A stretch of DNA of 29,989 bases from RXIX01 sp003989075 (lineage in GTDB: Bacteria > Pseudomonadota > Gammaproteobacteria > Competibacterales > Competibacteraceae). The position numbers and the translations under genes are program-made. Below the pieces are notes generated by a model. The model had not been told where the DNA came from. It saw nothing but the letters and a program-made list of their open reading frames with translations, and did no database searches. The stretch covers positions 1 through 29,989 of the forward strand of contig JAKOYN010000095.1 of the NCBI GenBank assembly GCA_029780415.1, read 5' to 3'. Positions 1-7,027 of the stretch are shown one piece after another; positions within the stretch are counted from its first letter, which is position 1; every line of letters starts with the position of its first letter.

Positions 1-849
1 CCCCCGCCGCCAACCATAACACCGCGCCCGCTCGCACACCACATCCCAATCCAAGGCACACACCGCCACCAACTGCGCCACATCCGCCAACGCCCGCAAC
101 CCCACCCGCAACCCATGCTGATAAGTCGCATGCTCCGCCACATACAACAACAAATCCTCCACCGCCAACTGCCACAAGCGCGTCCCATCCCGCAACACCA
201 ACGGCACCGCCCGCTGCCAAGCCTCCACCATCGGCAAACCACCCCGCGCCTCACTATTCACCACCGTCCAATGCGCCTCCACCGCACACACCCCACCCGA
301 CCGCCAATACGCCGGCGCATGATGCCCATCCCGCAACGCAAACCCCGTCTCCGCCAACGTCAAACCCTGAATCCGATACCCCTGCTCCTCCAGCAGCGCC
401 GTAAACTCCAACCACTGCTCCACCCGCACCAACACATCCAAATCCACCATCCAACGCCCCGCCCCCGGCGCATACACCCCCGCCGCCAACGCCGCCCCCT
501 TCAACGCCAACACATCAATCCCATGCCCCGCCGCCAAACGCACCAGCCCCGCCAACTCACGCTCAATCCGCGCATTACGCAACGCATTCAACCGATACTC
601 CGCCAACAGCGCCTCACGCACCGCCACCGGCACCACCGCCAGCAAACCATGCCGCTGCAAACGCTGATACCATAACGGCCCCACCCCCTGCCGCATCGCC
701 AAATGCCGCGCCGCCTCCCACTCCACCACATCCACCCGCGCCAAACTCACCGCGTCATACGCCGGCGCATCCCAACGCAACACCCCCAATAACAACGCCG
801 CACCCGCCGGCCATGCCCCACCCCGATCCTCATCATCTATGCTCATCAT
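1..849 (-). CDS. Nucleotidyltransferase family protein (NTP_transf_5-like), C-terminus off the window
   Basis: An open frame of 283 codons runs from ATG 849 (or the next codon, ATG 846) off the left edge without a stop. Near residue 116 it has LKGAAL, followed about 15 residues later by RWMVDLDVLV, with Asp136 and Asp138 as the likely metal ligands. A conserved-looking EAHW follows near residues 191-194. This LKG...DLDxL arrangement is typical of the uncharacterised nucleotidyltransferase family PF14907. Members often sit in peptide-modification clusters with PqqD-like, asparagine-synthase-like and ABC exporter genes, but the substrate is unknown. An AGGGG lies just upstream and suits ATG 846 best. 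The gene diverges from the ABC exporter with only 36 bases between. Codon use is odd: third positions are mostly G (GCG, GTG, TTG, CGG) with GAT and CAT. Family assignment is from motifs only, and the start is uncertain by one codon. Confidence 0.75.
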   Translation of the reverse strand, partial: MMSIDDEDRGGAWPAGAALLLGVLRWDAPAYDAVSLARVDVVEWEAARHLAMRQGVGPLWYQRLQRHGLLAVVPVAVREALLAEYRLNALRNARIERELAGLVRLAAGHGIDVLALKGAALAAGVYAPGAGRWMVDLDVLVRVEQWLEFTALLEEQGYRIQGLTLAETGFALRDGHHAPAYWRSGGVCAVEAHWTVVNSEARGGLPMVEAWQRAVPLVLRDGTRLWQLAVEDLLLYVAEHATYQHGLRVGLRALADVAQLVAVCALDWDVVCERARCYGWRRG

Positions 850-885
850 CACCCCTATAACACCCCGCGCCGCACCCAAAACCCC

Positions 886-2751
886 ATGCCCACCGCCACC
901 ACCCGCACCGCACTGCACCACTACATCGACGAACTGCGCCGACTCGGCGCACCCCGCCTGCTCAACGCCCTGCTGTGGATGCTCACCGTTGGCCTGCTGG
1001 AAAGCATCGGCCTGCTACTGCTGCTGCCCCTGCTCGGCCTGCTCGGCCTCGTCCACCAGGCCGGCGCACGCCTCACCAGCCTGCTCCACCACGGCTTCGC
1101 CCTGCTCGACATCAACCCCAGCCTCATCACCATCCTCATCCTCTACATCACCCTCATCGGCCTGCGCGGCCTCGCCCTGCGCCAACGTGAACTGATCCTC
1201 AACCGCCTGCAACTCGGCTTCGTCGACCACATCCGCGAACGCCTGCTCACCACCCTCAGCCACGCCGAATGGACCCAGCTCAACCGCACCCGCAGCGCCG
1301 ACATCACCCACGCCCTCACCACCGACCTGCCCCGCATCGGCCAAGGCGTCCAGGCCACCCTGCAACTCCTCGCCACCGCCGTGCTCGCCCTCGCCCATCT
1401 CAGCGTCGCCTTCACCCTCTCCATGCCCCTCGCCACCCTGGCCCTGCTCATCGGCACCGCCCTGCTCCTCGCCGGTCACAGCGAACGCCGCAAAACCCTG
1501 CTCGCCGGCAGAGCACTCGGCGACGCCCAACGCCAGATGCACAGCCTCATCCATGAATTCTTCAGCGCCTTAAAACTGGCCAAAAGCCACGGCGCCGAAA
1601 CCGCATACCTCATGCAATGGCACCAGCACCTGCGCCACCTGCGCGAACAACAACTCAACTTCATCAGCCATCGCGGCTATGCCCAGATGCTGCTCCAGAC
1701 CGGCGCCGCCCTCGCCCTCGCCCTGGTGATCTATATCGCCGTCTTCAGCTTCGCCACACCGCCTGGCCGGCTGCTGGTCATCGTCATCATCTTCGCCCGC
1801 CTGCTGCCCATGATCGACACCCTGCATCGCCACTATCAAAGCCACCTGCACATGCTGCCGGCCTTCATCACCGTCCACGAACTGGAAACCCGCTACCGCG
1901 CCGCCGCCGAAATGCCCGGCACACCCCCCTGGACAGCGTCCACATCGACCCACACCCCAGAAACCAGCTCCAGCAGCCACACCGCAACACCCTTAACCCT
2001 GCACCAGGGCATCACCCTGCACGATCTCCGGTTCCGCTACGACCCCAGACGCCCCACCCCGACCCTGACCATCGACACACTCTGGCTGCCCGCACGGCGC
2101 ACCACCGCCATCATCGGCCCCTCCGGCGCCGGCAAAAGCACCCTCGCCGATCTCCTCTGCGGCCTACTGCTCCCCGAACAGGGCCGGATTTGGATCGATG
2201 ATCAACCCCTGGAAGGCGAACGCCGCCGCGCCTGGCGCCACCAGATCGCCTATGTACCCCAGGAAATATTCCTGTTCCACGGCACCATCCGCGACAACCT
2301 GCTCTGGGCCAACCCCGTAGTGAATGACGCAGCGCTATGGCAGGCCCTGCACCAGGTCGCCGCCGCCGATTTCGTCGCCCATCTCCCCCAGGGACTCGAC
2401 ACCCGCGTTGGCGAGCGCGGCATCCACCTATCCGGTGGCGAACGCCAACGCATCGCCCTCGCCCGCGCCCTGCTGCGGCAACCCCTCCTGCTGATCCTCG
2501 ACGAAGCCACCAGCGCCCTCGACACCGGCAACGAAGAACGGATTCGCCACGCCCTCATCGGCCTGCACGGCACACTCACCCTGGTGATCATCGCCCATCG
2601 CCTGTCCACCATCCGCCACGCCGATCACATCGTCATCCTCGACGCAGGCCGCATCATCGAACAGGGCGACTGGGCAACACTGATCGAAAAACCCAACAGC
2701 CGCCTGCGCGCCATGCTCACAGCAACCCGATTAAATGGACGGACGGAGTAG
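886..2751 (+). CDS. ABC transporter, fused permease and ATPase (exporter type)
   Basis: A 621-residue half-transporter. Hydrophobic membrane segments lie at about residues 25-57, 80-97, 160-198 and 265-310, so this is a type-I exporter fold. A low-complexity Thr/Ser/Pro linker (about 344-372) leads into the ATPase. The ATPase has Walker A GPSGAGKST (411-419), signature LSGGE (515-519), Walker B LLILDE (535-540), a D-loop SALD, and the H-loop His571 in IIAHRLST. It would work as a dimer in the inner membrane, exporting a lipid, peptide or other small product; the substrate cannot be read. Its divergent partner is a nucleotidyltransferase-family gene, a pairing that suggests a peptide natural-product or modification cluster. 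The last residues (about TRLNGRTE) and the TAG stop are encoded by the first copy of a 123-bp intergenic repeat, so the natural C-terminus may have been replaced. Codons are strongly C-ending, and the + strand is C-rich as in the divergent gene. Confidence 0.9.
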   Translation: MPTATTRTALHHYIDELRRLGAPRLLNALLWMLTVGLLESIGLLLLLPLLGLLGLVHQAGARLTSLLHHGFALLDINPSLITILILYITLIGLRGLALRQRELILNRLQLGFVDHIRERLLTTLSHAEWTQLNRTRSADITHALTTDLPRIGQGVQATLQLLATAVLALAHLSVAFTLSMPLATLALLIGTALLLAGHSERRKTLLAGRALGDAQRQMHSLIHEFFSALKLAKSHGAETAYLMQWHQHLRHLREQQLNFISHRGYAQMLLQTGAALALALVIYIAVFSFATPPGRLLVIVIIFARLLPMIDTLHRHYQSHLHMLPAFITVHELETRYRAAAEMPGTPPWTASTSTHTPETSSSSHTATPLTLHQGITLHDLRFRYDPRRPTPTLTIDTLWLPARRTTAIIGPSGAGKSTLADLLCGLLLPEQGRIWIDDQPLEGERRRAWRHQIAYVPQEIFLFHGTIRDNLLWANPVVNDAALWQALHQVAAADFVAHLPQGLDTRVGERGIHLSGGERQRIALARALLRQPLLLILDEATSALDTGNEERIRHALIGLHGTLTLVIIAHRLSTIRHADHIVILDAGRIIEQGDWATLIEKPNSRLRAMLTATRLNGRTE

Positions 2752-2966
2752 AGTGGATAAGCGAAGCGCATCCACCTTCTCGGGAATAGTTGGTGGATAG
2801 TAGTTGGTGGATGCGGCGCAAGCGCCTTATCCACCCTACCCGCTTCAACCCGATTAAATGGACGGACGGAGTAGGGTGGATAAGCGAAGCGCATCCACCT
2901 TCTCGGGAATAGTTGGTGGATAGTGGTTGGTGGATGCGGCGCAAGCGCCTTATCCACCCTACCCGC
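2723..2966. repeat. Two tandem copies of a 123-bp 'GTGGATAAGCG' repeat
   Basis: The unit at 2723-2845 is repeated at 2846-2966 with only about two differences (near 2752 and 2802). Each unit contains facing arms, GGTGGATAAGCGAAGCGCAT-like on the left and GCAAGCGCCTTATCCACC on the right, so it can fold as a long imperfect hairpin. This resembles REP-like repeats seen between genes in many proteobacteria. The first copy begins inside the ABC transporter ORF and supplies its stop codon. The second ends 26 bases before the thiM stop, so the array lies between two converging genes. Confidence 0.9.
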
Positions 2967-2992
2967 GAAGTCATTTGAGGTCGCTTGAAGCA

Positions 2993-3838
2993 CTAGTCGA
3001 GCGTCTTCTTCAGCACACTGACCCGCGCCCGCGCCATCAACGTCGCCTCATCCAGCCGGTACAACGCATCCAGCAAAGCTACCTGCAAACTGCCCGGACC
3101 CGCCGCCTGCTCCGCCGCCACCTCGCCCGCCACACCCAGCAGGACCAGACCCGCCACCGCCGCCTGCAAGGGATCACGCTCCATCGCCAGACAAGCGCCC
3201 ATCAACGCCGTCGCCGAGCATCCCAAACCGGTCACCCGCGCCATCAGTGCATGGCCATTGGCAATCGCGACGACCTGCCGGCCATCGGTCACATAATCCA
3301 CCGCACCGGTCACCGCCACCACCGCACCCGTAGCGATCGCCAGCCCGCGTGCTGCCTGCAACGCCGCTTCCGCACCATGCAGACTATCCACACCCTTCCC
3401 GGTCGCGCCGTCCACACTCGCCAGCGCCAGAATTTCCGAGGCATTCCCGCGAATCACTGCCGGTTTTCGCTGACTGAGCGTGATCGCAGTGCGCCGCCGA
3501 TAGGGCGTAGCCCCCGCCCCGACCGGATCGAGAATCCACGGCACGCCCGCACGCGCCGCCACCGCCACCGCCAGTTTCATCGCCGCCACCTGTTCCGGGT
3601 ACAGGGTGCCGATATTGACCACCAGCGCCTGCGCCAGCGGTACGAAATCCTCCACCTCATCCAGCGCATGCACCATCGCCGGCGACGCACCCAGGGCCAG
3701 CAGCGCATTGGCGCTGTTATTCATCACCACGAAATTAGTGATGTTATGCACCAGCGGCGCCTGCGCGCGCACCGCCGCCACCACCGCCCACAGCGCCGCC
3801 GCATCACAGAACGTGGCATCCACCCGATGTGCTATCAA
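2993..3838 (-). CDS. thiM: Hydroxyethylthiazole kinase
   Basis: Phosphorylates 4-methyl-5-(2-hydroxyethyl)thiazole in the cytoplasm, the salvage route to thiamine. Family landmarks are clear: APLVHNITNFVVMN near the N-terminus, GASPAMVHA, RGNASEILALA in the middle, VVAVTGAVDYVTDG, the nucleotide/catalytic segment TGLGCSATAL containing the conserved Cys, and GPGSLQVALLDALY near the end. From TTG 3838 the protein is 281 residues, close to the usual 260-270. An upstream GAGG nine bases before TTG 3838 supports that start; GTG 3823 (276 residues) is also possible. The frame stays open to ATG 4183, but that extension is made of repeat-encoded peptide and cannot be native. No thiD or thiE lies nearby, so it is a lone salvage gene. 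The 30-bp repeat array begins about 43 bases upstream of the chosen start and may carry or displace its promoter. Confidence 0.88.
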   Translation of the reverse strand: MIAHRVDATFCDAAALWAVVAAVRAQAPLVHNITNFVVMNNSANALLALGASPAMVHALDEVEDFVPLAQALVVNIGTLYPEQVAAMKLAVAVAARAGVPWILDPVGAGATPYRRRTAITLSQRKPAVIRGNASEILALASVDGATGKGVDSLHGAEAALQAARGLAIATGAVVAVTGAVDYVTDGRQVVAIANGHALMARVTGLGCSATALMGACLAMERDPLQAAVAGLVLLGVAGEVAAEQAAGPGSLQVALLDALYRLDEATLMARARVSVLKKTLD

Positions 3839-3880
3839 AATCAAAATCCTCGCTTGGTTGAATGGCGGTGTTTTCCGCGC

Positions 3881-4058
3881 GCCCTGAGCCTGTCGAAGGG
3901 AGACCCGTTCGCCCTGAGCCTGTCGAAGGGAGACCCGCTCGCCCTGAGCCTGTCGAAGGGAGACCCGTTCGTCCTGAGCCTGTCGAAGGGAGACCCGTTC
4001 GCCCTGAGCCTGTCGAAGGGAGACCCGTTCGTCCTGAGCTGTGAGCCTGTCGAACAGT
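3881..4058. repeat. 30-bp tandem array of the CCCTGAGCCTGTCGAAGGG repeat (5 full units plus a degenerate sixth)
   Basis: Full units start at 3881, 3911, 3941, 3971 and 4001. Each is CCCTGAGCCTGTCGAAGGG followed by AGACCCGTTCG, with only C/T variation at two places. The sixth copy (4031-4058) is damaged: part of the GAGC block is duplicated and the end reads CGAACAGTC. The same core is dispersed singly at 6849-6966. There are no unique spacers, so this is not a CRISPR array. It lies just upstream of thiM. Confidence 0.92.
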
Positions 4059-4075
4059 CGGGGACTTTCACTTTT

Positions 4076-4147
4076 CGTCATTCCCGCATATGCGGGAATC
4101 CAGTAGCGTGTTGAACAGAATGGATACCCGCTTTCGCGGGTATGACG
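4076..4147. repeat. Facing pair of ATTCCCGC/GCGGGAAT palindromic repeats
   Basis: ATTCCCGCATATGCGGGAAT (4080-4099) is a perfect 20-base palindrome. ATACCCGCTTTCGCGGGTAT (4124-4143) is a near-perfect one. The flanks CGTC...ATCCA and TGGAT...GACG make the two copies (4076-4102 and 4121-4147) inverted relative to each other. This is a common bacterial intergenic repeat type, similar in shape to small non-autonomous elements. Confidence 0.85.
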
Positions 4148-4160
4148 AAAAAAGTTAGGA

Positions 4161-4211
4161 AGGTTGAAGGGTGAATGGCTCAAGCTTCTTTAACCATTCA
4201 CCCTTCAACCT
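4161..4211. repeat. Perfect 18-bp inverted repeat downstream of guaC
   Basis: AGGTTGAAGGGTGAATGG (4161-4178) pairs exactly with CCATTCACCCTTCAACCT (4194-4211) around a 15-base loop. It lies 12 bases past the guaC stop, so it could end guaC transcription, although no clear U-run follows on that strand. Its loop side (4177-4195, minus strand GGTTAAAGAAGCTTGAGCC) matches sequences at 6994-7011 and 22760-22778, which marks it as a dispersed element rather than a dedicated terminator. Confidence 0.75.
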
Positions 4212-4223
4212 GTTCAACCTGAT

Positions 4224-5273
4224 TCAATCAAAAACCGGATTATGCTGCTCGGTGACCCGCACGAAGGTGGTGCGCTTAGTCAATTCCTTCAGGCGACTGG
4301 CCCCGACATAGGTGCAGGTTGAGCGCAGCCCGCCCAGAATATCCTTGATCGTCTCCTCGACCGGACCCCGGTACGGTACGCGCACAGTCTTGCCCTCCGA
4401 AGCGCGATAATCCGCCACGCCACCGCTGTAGCGTTCCATGGCAGTCTTCGAACTCATGCCATAGAACTCCACCCAACGCTGCCCGTCTTCCTCCAGGATC
4501 TCGCCGCCACCCTCGTCATGGCCGGCCAGCATCCCACCGAGCATCACAAAGTCCGCTCCAGCGCCAAACGCCTTCGCCACATCACCCGGACAGGTACAGC
4601 CGCCATCAGAAATGATCTGCCCGGACAGACCATGTGCAGCATCGGCGCATTCAATGATCGCGGAAAGCTGCGGATAGCCGACCCCGGTCTTGACCCGCGT
4701 CGTGCACACCGAACCCGGCCCAATCCCTACCTTGACGATATCCGCCCCAGCCAGCAGCAACTCCTCCACCATCTCGCCGGTGACCACATTGCCCGCGATA
4801 ATCACCTTATTGCGATGCCGGGCGCGGATCGCACTGACCCGCTCTACGAATGGCTCGCTGTAACCGTTCGCGACATCGATGCAAATAAAGGTCAGCGCCG
4901 GATGCCGCTCCAGAATATGATCGAGTCGCTCCAGGTCGCTGTCGAGAATGCCGGTACTCACCGCAACGTTCGCCAGCCACGCATCCTGGCCGGCAACCCG
5001 CAATTGCAGAGCAAAGGCATCCCAGTCATTCGGGCTGTAATGTTTATGCACCGCAGTCAGCAGCCCGTGCCGGGCCAACACCATCGCCATGGCAAAGCTG
5101 CCCACGGTATCCATGTTGGCGGCCATGATCGGAATGCCGCTCCATGTGCGCCCGGTATGACGAAACGTAAAGCTCCGTTCCAGACTGACCTGAGCGCGGC
5201 TGCCCAGGGTCGAGCGCTTTGGGCGTATCAGCACATCCTTAAAGCCCAGCTTGAGATCGGTTTCGATACGCAT
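4224..5273 (-). CDS. guaC: GMP reductase
   Basis: Converts GMP to IMP and ammonia with NADPH, linking guanine and adenine nucleotide pools in the cytoplasm. The 349 residues match the E. coli GuaC length (347), and the N-terminus (MRIETDLKLGFKDVLIRPKR) is nearly the same. The family core is present: AANMDTVG (about 51-58), the NADPH/phosphate region SDGGCTCPGDVAKAFGAGADFVMLGGMLAGHDE, and the active-site loop GIGPGSVCTTR with Cys190 forming the covalent intermediate. This separates it from IMP dehydrogenase, which also carries CBS domains. A strong GAGGAA lies eight bases before ATG 5273 and overlaps the malQ stop codon. Only 12 bases separate the two genes, so guaC is probably translated from the malQ transcript. 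An 18-bp hairpin follows the stop. Confidence 0.96.
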   Translation of the reverse strand: MRIETDLKLGFKDVLIRPKRSTLGSRAQVSLERSFTFRHTGRTWSGIPIMAANMDTVGSFAMAMVLARHGLLTAVHKHYSPNDWDAFALQLRVAGQDAWLANVAVSTGILDSDLERLDHILERHPALTFICIDVANGYSEPFVERVSAIRARHRNKVIIAGNVVTGEMVEELLLAGADIVKVGIGPGSVCTTRVKTGVGYPQLSAIIECADAAHGLSGQIISDGGCTCPGDVAKAFGAGADFVMLGGMLAGHDEGGGEILEEDGQRWVEFYGMSSKTAMERYSGGVADYRASEGKTVRVPYRGPVEETIKDILGGLRSTCTYVGASRLKELTKRTTFVRVTEQHNPVFD

Positions 5274-5285
5274 GCTGAAGATTCC

Positions 5286-6764
5286 TCAGCACCGCCCGTA
5301 CAGATTCAATAAATGCCGATAGCGCGCGGCCAGCGGTGCTTCGGCAAACTGCTCCCACGTAAAGCGCCATGTCCAGTTGCCATTGGCGATGCCTGGCCGG
5401 TTCATGCGGTGTTCCCCGCCCAGCTCCAACAGATCCTGCATCGGCAGCATCGCCAGCCGCGCCACCGACGCCAGGGCCGCCCGCGTCAGCAACTCCGGCA
5501 TCCGGGTGGTATCACCGCCCAGATAATCAAACAGATGCGCGCGCGTGCCCGCATCCAGCTCGGCAAACCAGCCCAGCGTCGTGTTATTGTCATGCGTGCC
5601 GGTATACACCACTGCGTTCGGCACATGCTGATGTGGCAAATAGGGATTGTCCGCGCCACCGCCAAAGGCAAAGTGCAGCACCTTCATGCCCGGCAGACCG
5701 TGGGCATCGCGCAGCGCCTCGACCTCCGGGGTAATGATGCCCAGATCCTCAGCCACCAGCGGCAGGCTGCCAAACTCACCGCGCAAGGCCCGAAACAGCA
5801 TATCGCCCGGCGCCGGCTGCCAGCGTCCGCCCACCGCAGTCTCGGCGCTGGCCGGCACCTCCCAATACGCTTCCAGGCCCCGGAAATGATCAATGCGCAG
5901 CAGATCAAATTGCGTCAACTGCGTCCGGATGCGCGCCTTCCACCACTGGAAACCATCGGCGCGCATCGTCTCCCAGGCGTAGTGTGGATTGCCCCACAAC
6001 TGCCCGGTGGCGGAAAAGTAGTCGGGCGGCACCCCGGCAACCACTTCACGCCGCCCCGCTGCATCGAGCAGAAAGGCGGCGCGCTGCGCCCAGACATCAG
6101 CGCTGTCATAACCCACGAACAGAGGAATATCGCCGAACATCAAAATATCGCGGGCATTGGCGTAGCGCTTCAGCGCCGTCCACTGACTGAAGAACAGGAA
6201 CTGCTCAAACTTGCACTGGGCGATCACCTCGGCCTGCTGCTGCCGTGCCAGGGCCAGCGCGTCCGGGTGCCGATCGCGCAAGTCCGCTGGCCAGTCAAAC
6301 CAGGCCCGCTGCTGCTGCGCGGCGCGGATCGCCTGATACAGGGCATAGTCATCCAGCCAGTCGGCGTGGTGATGCTGGAAGACTGCATAGGCTTCGCGGG
6401 CGCTGCCGTTGTGGCTCGCAAAGCCGGCCCGCGCCTCACGCAGCCGCCGCTGCCGGTAAGCCCAGCCACTTTCCCCGTGACCCGGACCACCATCCGGCCT
6501 CAGCCAACCCGCATCCAGCAGTGGCTCCAGGGCAATCAGACGCGGGTTACCGGCATGCACCGACTGCGCCGAATAGGGCGACAAATCGTCATGCGGCGGC
6601 CCCAGCGGCAGGGTCTGCCAGACGCTGAAACCGCAGTTCGCCAGAAAGTCGACAAATCGGTAGGCATGCGGCCCCAGGTCGCCGTTGCCATACAGGCCCG
6701 GTAGTGAAGTCGGATGCAATAGAATGCCGGCGCGCCGCCGGGCTAAGGGCGCAATTCCAGTCAT
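5286..6764 (-). CDS. malQ: 4-alpha-glucanotransferase (amylomaltase, GH77)
   Basis: Transfers alpha-1,4-glucan segments between maltodextrins, recycling the short chains released when glycogen is debranched. From ATG 6764 the protein is 492 residues, a normal length for bacterial amylomaltase. It begins RRAGILLHPTSLPG, the usual family start. Catalytic residues are visible: the nucleophile Asp292 in LLRIDHFRG, the acid/base Glu339 in LVAEDLG, and Asp392 in YTGTHDNNT. GTG 6782 would add six residues, but neither start has a good ribosome site; ATG is preferred. It lies between glgC upstream and guaC downstream on the same strand. A 263-base repeat-rich gap separates it from glgC, so the two may be transcribed apart. 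Confidence 0.95.
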   Translation of the reverse strand: MTGIAPLARRRAGILLHPTSLPGLYGNGDLGPHAYRFVDFLANCGFSVWQTLPLGPPHDDLSPYSAQSVHAGNPRLIALEPLLDAGWLRPDGGPGHGESGWAYRQRRLREARAGFASHNGSAREAYAVFQHHHADWLDDYALYQAIRAAQQQRAWFDWPADLRDRHPDALALARQQQAEVIAQCKFEQFLFFSQWTALKRYANARDILMFGDIPLFVGYDSADVWAQRAAFLLDAAGRREVVAGVPPDYFSATGQLWGNPHYAWETMRADGFQWWKARIRTQLTQFDLLRIDHFRGLEAYWEVPASAETAVGGRWQPAPGDMLFRALRGEFGSLPLVAEDLGIITPEVEALRDAHGLPGMKVLHFAFGGGADNPYLPHQHVPNAVVYTGTHDNNTTLGWFAELDAGTRAHLFDYLGGDTTRMPELLTRAALASVARLAMLPMQDLLELGGEHRMNRPGIANGNWTWRFTWEQFAEAPLAARYRHLLNLYGRC

Positions 6765-6848
6765 AAGAGTCTTGGATTCCACAGGAAGTCGATGGGCAAA
6801 AAGATTAACTTCAGGTAAAAGGCTAGACGAACGGAAAACACCGCACCG

Positions 6849-6966
6849 CCGTTCGCCCTGAGCCTGTCGAAGGGCATCTCACTAACTCCGTTCATCCTTC
6901 GACAAGCTCAGGACGAACGGAAATATCCGTTCGCCCTGAGCCCTGAGCCCTGAGCCTGTCGAAGGG
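6849..6966. repeat. Three copies of the CCCTGAGCCTGTCGAAGGG repeat, one inverted
   Basis: Copy A is at 6849-6874 and copy C at 6927-6966 in the same direction; copy B (6896-6920) is inverted. A and B, or B and C, could pair as a hairpin between glgC and malQ. In copy C the heptamer CCCTGAG is present three times in a row (6934-6954) before the normal core resumes, which looks like replication slippage. A damaged remnant continues to about 6982. The same element forms the array upstream of thiM. Confidence 0.88.
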
Positions 6967-6993
6967 TCGAACAGTCGAAGGGTGACGGGAGAA

Positions 6994-7011
6994 GGTTAAA
7001 AAGCATGAGCC
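6994..7011. repeat. Partial copy of the GGTTAAAAAGCATGAGCC dispersed element
   Basis: GGTTAAAAAGCATGAGCC here matches GGTTAAAAAAGCATGCGCC at 22760-22778 and the minus strand of 4177-4195. The preceding GGGTGACGGGAGAA echoes the GGGTGAAGG arm of the 22.7 kb copy. It lies 16 bases beyond the glgC stop. Confidence 0.6.
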
Positions 7012-7027
7012 TTGATAGCGGGGCAAT

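Larger units (their letters stand above)
3839..4223. other. Repeat-filled intergenic region between guaC and thiM
   Basis: This 385-base gap holds no believable gene. It consists almost wholly of a 30-bp tandem array, a pair of ATTCCCGC palindromes and an 18-bp perfect hairpin, listed separately. Open frames crossing it encode RESGYP, WIPAYAGMT and SLRQAQGERV peptides, which are well-known translation artefacts of such repeats. Confidence 0.85.

Noticed and set aside
115..675. Plus-strand 186-codon open frame
   Set aside because: Arg/His/Pro/Gln-rich translation typical of the reverse side of a G-ending coding sequence; the opposite strand encodes the nucleotidyltransferase with clear motifs.
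3881..4058. Possible CRISPR array (30-bp regular repeats)
   Set aside because: The period is entirely repeat sequence with no unique spacers, and the core is dispersed elsewhere as single copies; no cas gene is present.
4518..6704. Long plus-strand open frames over guaC and malQ
   Set aside because: They are antisense shadows of two well-identified enzymes with intact catalytic motifs on the minus strand.
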